In this document: piece after piece, positions 18,480 to 22,732 of the stretch
Layout: each line of letters starts with the position of its first letter
How positions within the stretch are numbered: position 1 is the first letter of the stretch
Assembly: GCA_027578815.1 (NCBI GenBank)
Contig: JANBTH010000269.1
Coordinates: 1 to 22,732 of the forward strand
Direction: 5' to 3'
DNA: 22,732 bases
Origin: Coemansia sp. RSA 1804
Lineage: Eukaryota > Kickxellomycota > Kickxellomycetes > Kickxellales > Kickxellaceae
The notes under the pieces: generated by a model
The model's database searches: none
What the model saw: the letters and a program-made list of their open reading frames with translations, nothing else
What the model was told of the DNA's origin: nothing
Position numbers and translations under genes: made by a program

Positions 18480-20549
18480 TCAGAATGTGGACGTTTGGTC
18501 TGGTTTGTATGTGTGGTGATGCACATGCGTGTTGGTGGGTGCTGGTATTTCGTTCTCGTCTTCGGCAACTGTAGATGACGAGGTAGATGACAGGGTCTTC
18601 TGAGCACTCTTTGAAGCGGTAATAGCACCATCAGCGCCCTTTGCATTCTGTGGTTTAGGAACTGGCGTGGCCTTGGGCTTGGCGCGCTTGGAATCTGATG
18701 CAGCAGTGCTAGACTGTCCTGCTTGTTGCTTTGTAGAAGACTGTTGGGTAGCTGTCAGCGATTCTATTATCGCCCGTAATCTGCTGCTCATAGATATCGA
18801 CTCGGCTGCTAGCTGAGAGCTGCTTTCTGCTGCCGCCTGTGTCTCGTCGGGCCCTCCTCCAGTCTGGACTGCTTTGGAAAGCTTGATCTCAAACCTTTCC
18901 AGATCGAAGGTTGTATGCCAAGCACGAAGGAACGAATTTCCAATCACCCATCTACTAAGATCGGGGCTTGTGCTTGCAGCAAACGCCGTGACGCAGCGGT
19001 TCTTGCCGACGGGAATGATGTAATGCGAGGGTCTGATAGCAAATACCTCGCCAGCAAGAACAAACTTGATAGTGGGCTTGTTGCTCTTGTGGCAGTCAAT
19101 TGCGTAGAGCCCGTATTCGTTGAAAAGCGGTACCGCGCCCAGGAATTGGTTGACTGCATCGGCATCAATAGCAGGAAGCACAATAAGCGACGTTCCGGTA
19201 TCGATGATTGCGGTTTGGCTAGAAAGATTGGGCACTGGGTTCTCATTGATAAGGAGGCCTGTAAGCCCAACCTCCCAGTACATCTTGCGGATCACAGGGA
19301 TAGTGACGCTTGGTCCTTCGAACCGTGCTGGGTTAGTTCCACCAAGAACAATCTCACCACCAGCATGCTGCCCGTTTTTACCTTCCTTGATCCAGAAAGA
19401 AAAAACAGGCTTGTCAAGAATGCCAAGCTGAAACATTGTATATAGCGGGGGCTCCGAATGGATACGCGACAGTCTCGGAAATCCCAGCCCAAAGACACCG
19501 TCAAACTGAGCCGTGTGGAAAAACTTGCCCATATGTGTTGCAAGTCCAATGTGCATTCCCGGAACCACTGTGCTGTTGCCAATCTGCAAACTATCCCCGC
19601 CGACCTGGCCAATAAGGCCGCCTGTGCCGTAGGAAAGCGAAAACGGCACATGTGTTGCGATATATGTACTAGAGCTGCTGTGGTTGAACCGTGCATGCCC
19701 CTCACAGGCCGATGAATCGCAGTTGATTGAGGGAATCCAAAAGTCAGAGCTTCCGGTATCAAATACCACGCGAAACCTTTGAGGCGGCGTACCAAGGCTG
19801 ATGCTACCAAAGTAGCTTTGGAATCCTCGGTTACCCGATTGTGAAGAGCCGCCGTCGTTGATGTTCACCTGAGAGGACTCCAGGCGAATTGTAATTGCTT
19901 TGGATGCATTGTGCTTGGGCAACGATGGTACTAGATCGTGGTCGGCAAAAGCCGGTGAGCGCATTGCTGGAGCTGACTTTGTTTGCTCTTGGCGAGAGCC
20001 GTGACTTAGAGTCTCAGAAAGATCATTGTTTGTGGCTGTCGCCTCTTCGTCTGGCTCTGAGCTGCTGTCGAGAGTTGATTCATTAACAGGATCATCATAC
20101 TCATCAAATGGCTTTTTATTATATTCCTCCTTGTCCAGGGTTGCTGGCATTTCCTCTTCACTCGAAGAGTCTGGTTGCACGCCAAGCCTCGAAACTTCTT
20201 TTGCGTTGTCTGTAGAAGCCTCGTTTACAAAGCCCTCATCAACATCGTCGCCATTATCAATTCGCGAATCAGCATTGGATGCACGATGCTTTGCAACAGT
20301 AGCTTGGAGCTGCTTTGAGCTATGTATATCACGAGCTTCCGGATGATGTGCTCTTTGCGAAAGATACTTTGGCGTCTGGTGTGTAGGGACATGCAGATGA
20401 GTTTGTTTGGCTGCATTCGCGCTTATATGGGACAGCGATTTTTTGGAGTCTGACTGATGTCCTGGCGGTCCCGCGTTATGTTCTAAGGCCACAACACACA
20501 ATATTAGCACATACACCACAGCATACACCTTGAATAAAAGGCCGTTCAT
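18480..20549 (-). CDS. Secreted or vacuolar pepsin-type aspartic protease (family A1) with long acidic N-terminal region
   Basis: The 689-residue, single-exon protein has a hydrophobic signal peptide (about 8-22) and both catalytic motifs: DTGSS at 264-268 and DTGTS at 450-454. The flap tyrosine is at about 307 (SLSYGTGG). Cysteines C277/C282 and C486/C519 fit the two standard pepsin disulfides. The core starts with FQSYFGSISLGTPPQRFRVVFDTGS and ends WVIGNSFLRAWHTTFDLERFEIKLSKA. These enzymes cleave proteins at acid pH in the secretory path, vacuole or outside. About 220 residues lie between the signal peptide and the core, much more than a usual 40-80 residue propeptide, and they are strongly acidic and serine-rich. 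About 125 Ser/Thr/Ala-rich residues follow the core, likely O-glycosylated. There is no hydrophobic GPI signal at the C-terminus. It converges with the FAS1 gene, 187 bases apart. Confidence 0.93.
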   Translation of the reverse strand: MNGLLFKVYAVVYVLILCVVALEHNAGPPGHQSDSKKSLSHISANAAKQTHLHVPTHQTPKYLSQRAHHPEARDIHSSKQLQATVAKHRASNADSRIDNGDDVDEGFVNEASTDNAKEVSRLGVQPDSSSEEEMPATLDKEEYNKKPFDEYDDPVNESTLDSSSEPDEEATATNNDLSETLSHGSRQEQTKSAPAMRSPAFADHDLVPSLPKHNASKAITIRLESSQVNINDGGSSQSGNRGFQSYFGSISLGTPPQRFRVVFDTGSSDFWIPSINCDSSACEGHARFNHSSSSTYIATHVPFSLSYGTGGLIGQVGGDSLQIGNSTVVPGMHIGLATHMGKFFHTAQFDGVFGLGFPRLSRIHSEPPLYTMFQLGILDKPVFSFWIKEGKNGQHAGGEIVLGGTNPARFEGPSVTIPVIRKMYWEVGLTGLLINENPVPNLSSQTAIIDTGTSLIVLPAIDADAVNQFLGAVPLFNEYGLYAIDCHKSNKPTIKFVLAGEVFAIRPSHYIIPVGKNRCVTAFAASTSPDLSRWVIGNSFLRAWHTTFDLERFEIKLSKAVQTGGGPDETQAAAESSSQLAAESISMSSRLRAIIESLTATQQSSTKQQAGQSSTAASDSKRAKPKATPVPKPQNAKGADGAITASKSAQKTLSSTSSSTVAEDENEIPAPTNTHVHHHTYKPDQTSTF

Positions 20550-21292
20550 GTTTTAGACATGCAATGCGAATGCGGGCTATACCAAAAATAAAACCAGACA
20601 AATGTTGTGGATATTCAAGCTATCTGCAAGTAAAAATAATAGAGAAATTAAATAGTTTACGCACTGAACGAACAGAACCACAGTAAAAAGAGCCTAGATG
20701 GCAGCAAATATGCTGTAATTGCTGTTAGCTGACATGTCTAGCATTGCTAGAAGAAAACATAGACCGACAACTGGCAAAAGGGTATGTTGTGTAAAGAATG
20801 TTTGTTTGCTCTTCATACTTGAAGTCCCATTGGTTTCTACTGTCATTTTCAAGGAAACCAGGTTATGTATTTCAAGTACTAGCTTGGAAATGTGGGGTAA
20901 AGTAGAAAGGAAGGAAGGATATTTTGATGCCAAAGAAACAGCATGTCGGCTAATTCTTATTGTCGAGATTTGATCAATACTTGATTTTCCATCTTCAATC
21001 GGTCACATGGTTGTTTATTACAAACCGTGTTTCATGGGATTTGGTACGCGCTTTTCTTTCAAATTTGTTGGTCCTGTACACTTTCTTTCCTTGTTGTTTG
21101 GATTGGTCTTCTTTCAACGAATTGCCGCGTGTATTCTCCTAGTTCAAACCAGCGTTTTATCTAGAGTTCCCGATATTAGAATTGTATAAATTGCACAGCA
21201 AAGAGAGGAGAACAGACGTCTGTTGGGGAAAGAGACATAAGACAACAGCCTTCTTTGGTCTGCTGCGGTGATTTGAATTTACTGAGCAAGGA
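20550..21292. other. Divergent spacer between the protease and the right-end unknown gene
   Basis: These 743 bases lie between outward-facing start codons and should hold both promoters. There is a short inverted repeat TCTAGCA/TGCTAGA at 20737-20751 and a T/C-rich stretch at about 21050-21120. Open frames of 60-84 codons on either strand have no recognisable family. Confidence 0.45.
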
Positions 21293-22142
21293 ATGAAGCC
21301 TACAGATACAAACGCCCCCGCGGACACGCGCAGGTGCTTGCAATACTGGCCAGCCGCCTGTGCAGTCTCGATTGATGCTGGCGCACAGTCACCTTACGAG
21401 GGTGTTATAGGCGAGGAACTAGCTCTTGATGCCGACTTTAGAAGGCTTAGGCTTTTGGATAATGGCAGTATCCAAAGTACAATGTTTAATCTTATACAGG
21501 ATGTGCTCTCGAGCAACGATCTTCAACATGTGTAGGTATTGCTTCTTCTCTATTGCAGACTTGAAGATGCCAAATCTAACGGCATAATCATTTGCTTCTT
21601 TTATTCTGTTCCGCCTTGTATATGTGTTTGCTCATTATGCCGCTTTTGCCTTTACCTTGGTGGATTTTTTATATTAGACGACTGGATAAGCAACCAAACG
21701 TGCGTTTTTCACACGTCCCCACAGCGGAATCGGGGCTTTTGTTTGGAACGGAGATGCTAGCACGCCAACATCCTGCGACGTTTTGCGATGCTGTATCATC
21801 AACTGGCAATGACATATTGACTACAGACGACACATACAGACGGCTATTAATGTACATTCAAAAGTCTGTTTCTTCAGAGATGCAAGCGGCAGAGGCAATT
21901 TCCAAAGGCAAGTGTTTATATGCCTATATCAAATTAGACTGGCTGAAAATGTGGTGTGTATATGCTATATATAGACATATGATGGTTTATAGCATATACT
22001 TGTAATTTTGATATAGCTTCATGGTTTGTACACTTTGGATGTTACATTTTTTGTTTTAGGATGGCTAAATTTCTTATTATCCCTTGGAAGCATTATACTA
22101 AGAGCTGTTGATAATTTTGATTTACATCAAACTCCATTCTGA
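21293..22142 (+). CDS. Small protein of unknown function, three exons (one GC-AG intron)
   Basis: I model exons 21293-21531, 21678-21907 and 22060-22142, giving 183 residues. I do not recognise the family. Exon 1 reads as a helical segment with ALDADFRRLRLLDNGS and TMFNLIQDVLSS. Exon 2 adds RLDKQPNVRFSHV and DDTYRRLLMYIQKSVSSEM. Exon 3 adds the hydrophobic GWLNFLLSLGSIILRAV and ends DNFDLHQTPF. The amino acid pattern suggests a soluble helical protein with a hydrophobic last helix. Introns of 146 and 152 bases match the others here. Without splicing, exon 1 would stop after 80 codons at 21535. The stop at 22142 lies only 44 bases before the next ATG on the same strand, which is odd and may mean the model of the 3' end is incomplete. 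Confidence 0.6.
21532..21677 (+). other. Intron 1 of the right-end unknown gene (146 bases)
   Basis: Donor CATGT/GTAGGT, acceptor TTTTTATATTAG/ACGACTGG. A TCTAAC branch-like site is present but lies early. The join reads DLQHVRLDKQPNV. A GTATTG four bases downstream looks like a donor but would leave a TAG stop in the exon. Confidence 0.6.
21908..22059 (+). other. GC-AG intron 2 of the right-end unknown gene (152 bases)
   Basis: Donor AAAG/GCAAGT is the canonical context of GC-AG introns; the acceptor is preceded by a long T tract (CATTTTTTGTTTTAG/G). The join reads AISKGWLNFLLSLG. A perfect 12-base inverted repeat lies inside the intron. Confidence 0.55.
21958..21999 (+). repeat. Perfect 12-base inverted repeat inside an intron
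   Basis: GTATATGCTATA at 21958-21969 is the exact reverse complement of TATAGCATATAC at 21988-21999, with an 18-base loop. As RNA it could form a 12 base-pair, AU-rich hairpin between the donor and the branch region of the GC-AG intron. Confidence 0.75.
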
Positions 22143-22186
22143 TAAGAAGCTACATTCAAATAACTGTAGCAAACCAAACCCCCAGT

Positions 22187-22732
22187 ATGACCAAGAACAT
22201 CGGTATGGGCGAAATAAAGAGCCAACGTCACCTGAAGCAGCAATGCTCAAAGCGTGAATCGGATATTAGTGAAGATACGAAACCAGCCAAAGCCAAATGC
22301 GTTCGTCGGGAACCTTATATTGACATCGAGGCTCGGTCACTAGAAGAGAAAAATAATAAAACAGTGACAGAGATGCCCTTGTCGGAAAACAAACAAGATG
22401 TTTGTGTAGTTGATAAAAAAGAACCAACAAGCGAAGATATAACCTTCTCTTCACGTTCAGTAAAACCACTCGATGATCTTCTACAACAGATATTCCAAGA
22501 AGACGACGCACTTTCAGAAGACATCAAGGACGCGAACGCGTCTGTCTTTAAGATGGTTTCTCGTCCGCACGGAGACACGGCGGTTTTGAGCAAACGTACA
22601 GTTCGGAGACTTTCTTCGCTTTTCAACTCTTGTACGTCGGATCAAATATCTTTGTATGTATCAGACGAAGAGATTGGCCGACTTGTCCACATGCTTGTAT
22701 TAGCCGTCGAAACCGCTGAAAGTGCAGGGCTT
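22187..22732 (+). CDS. Unidentified protein, 5' part, runs off the window
   Basis: From the ATG at 22187 the frame is open for 182 codons to the last base, too long to expect by chance at this composition. The product is hydrophilic and lysine/glutamate-rich at first (MTKNIGMGEIKSQRHLKQQ), then KPLDDLLQQIFQEDDALSED, and becomes helical near the edge (VLSKRTVRRLSSLF, then EEIGRLVHMLVLAVETAES). I do not recognise it. The ending has the look of a helical-repeat or scaffold protein; a Mms22/Mus7-like repair factor crossed my mind but no motif supports it. The ATG has A at -3. The frame is also open back to 22121, and frame-preserving splices could link it to the upstream gene, so the true 5' end is uncertain. 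It must end beyond 22732. Confidence 0.6.
   Translation, partial: MTKNIGMGEIKSQRHLKQQCSKRESDISEDTKPAKAKCVRREPYIDIEARSLEEKNNKTVTEMPLSENKQDVCVVDKKEPTSEDITFSSRSVKPLDDLLQQIFQEDDALSEDIKDANASVFKMVSRPHGDTAVLSKRTVRRLSSLFNSCTSDQISLYVSDEEIGRLVHMLVLAVETAESAGL

Noticed and set aside
18915..19445. 176-codon plus-strand frame opposite the aspartic protease
   Set aside because: It is the antisense shadow of the catalytic core, which has both active-site motifs.
21293..21535. An 80-residue protein ending at the TAG at 21533-21535
   Set aside because: A donor just before the stop and a strong acceptor at 21677 continue the frame into well-formed protein sequence, so the stop is most likely intronic.
1..22732. 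CRISPR arrays, insertion sequences, retroelements or a gene cluster forming a new system
   Set aside because: No direct repeat arrays, terminal repeats, transposase or reverse transcriptase motifs are visible, and the genes belong to unrelated pathways.

Overview
This window looks like eukaryotic nuclear DNA from a fungus. Genes are mostly intron-poor and separated by AT-rich spacers of a few hundred bases. The introns I could place are short (about 140-160 bases, one of 472) with GT-AG or GC-AG ends and recognisable branch sites. Saccharopine reductase (LYS9) implies the alpha-aminoadipate lysine pathway, a fungal hallmark, and an SLM1/2-like BAR-PH protein is also fungal. An early-diverging fungus (for example Kickxellales) is my inference from gene style, not something the sequence proves.

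Layout from left to right. Positions 1-371 (minus) hold the 5' end of a TRAPPC13-like TRAPP subunit. 577-1935 (minus) is LYS9. 2376-4964 (minus) is an SLM1/SLM2-like TORC2/PIP2 effector. A 1.6 kb spacer follows, with a G-quadruplex motif and a strong palindrome. 6567-8105 (plus) is the 60S export adaptor NMD3. 8910-9518 (plus) is a very acidic probable nuclear protein that I cannot name. 9671-10549 (minus) is an ELO-family fatty acid elongase with a Q-variant histidine box and an ER retrieval tail. 11377-13941 (minus) is a class I histone deacetylase (RPD3 type) with a hidden 40-base first exon and a long acidic tail. 14493-18292 (plus) is a three-exon, multi-FAS1-domain type I membrane protein resembling S. 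pombe Fsc1. 18480-20549 (minus) is a pepsin-type aspartic protease with a long acidic N-terminal region. 21293-22142 (plus) is a three-exon unknown gene using a GC-AG intron. 22187-22732 (plus) is an open frame that runs off the window.

The genes are mostly unrelated housekeeping functions (trafficking, lysine synthesis, membrane stress signalling, ribosome export, lipid elongation, chromatin, vacuolar/secretory proteins). I see no operon, mobile element, CRISPR array, tRNA or rRNA, and no convincing new multi-gene system. The parts most worth a second look are the right-end transcription unit (GC-AG intron, perfect intronic hairpin, frame-preserving alternative splices into the next reading frame), the long FAS1 intron that may hide a second promoter and signal peptide, the QxxHH elongase, and a spliceable exon chain directly behind the deacetylase stop codon.
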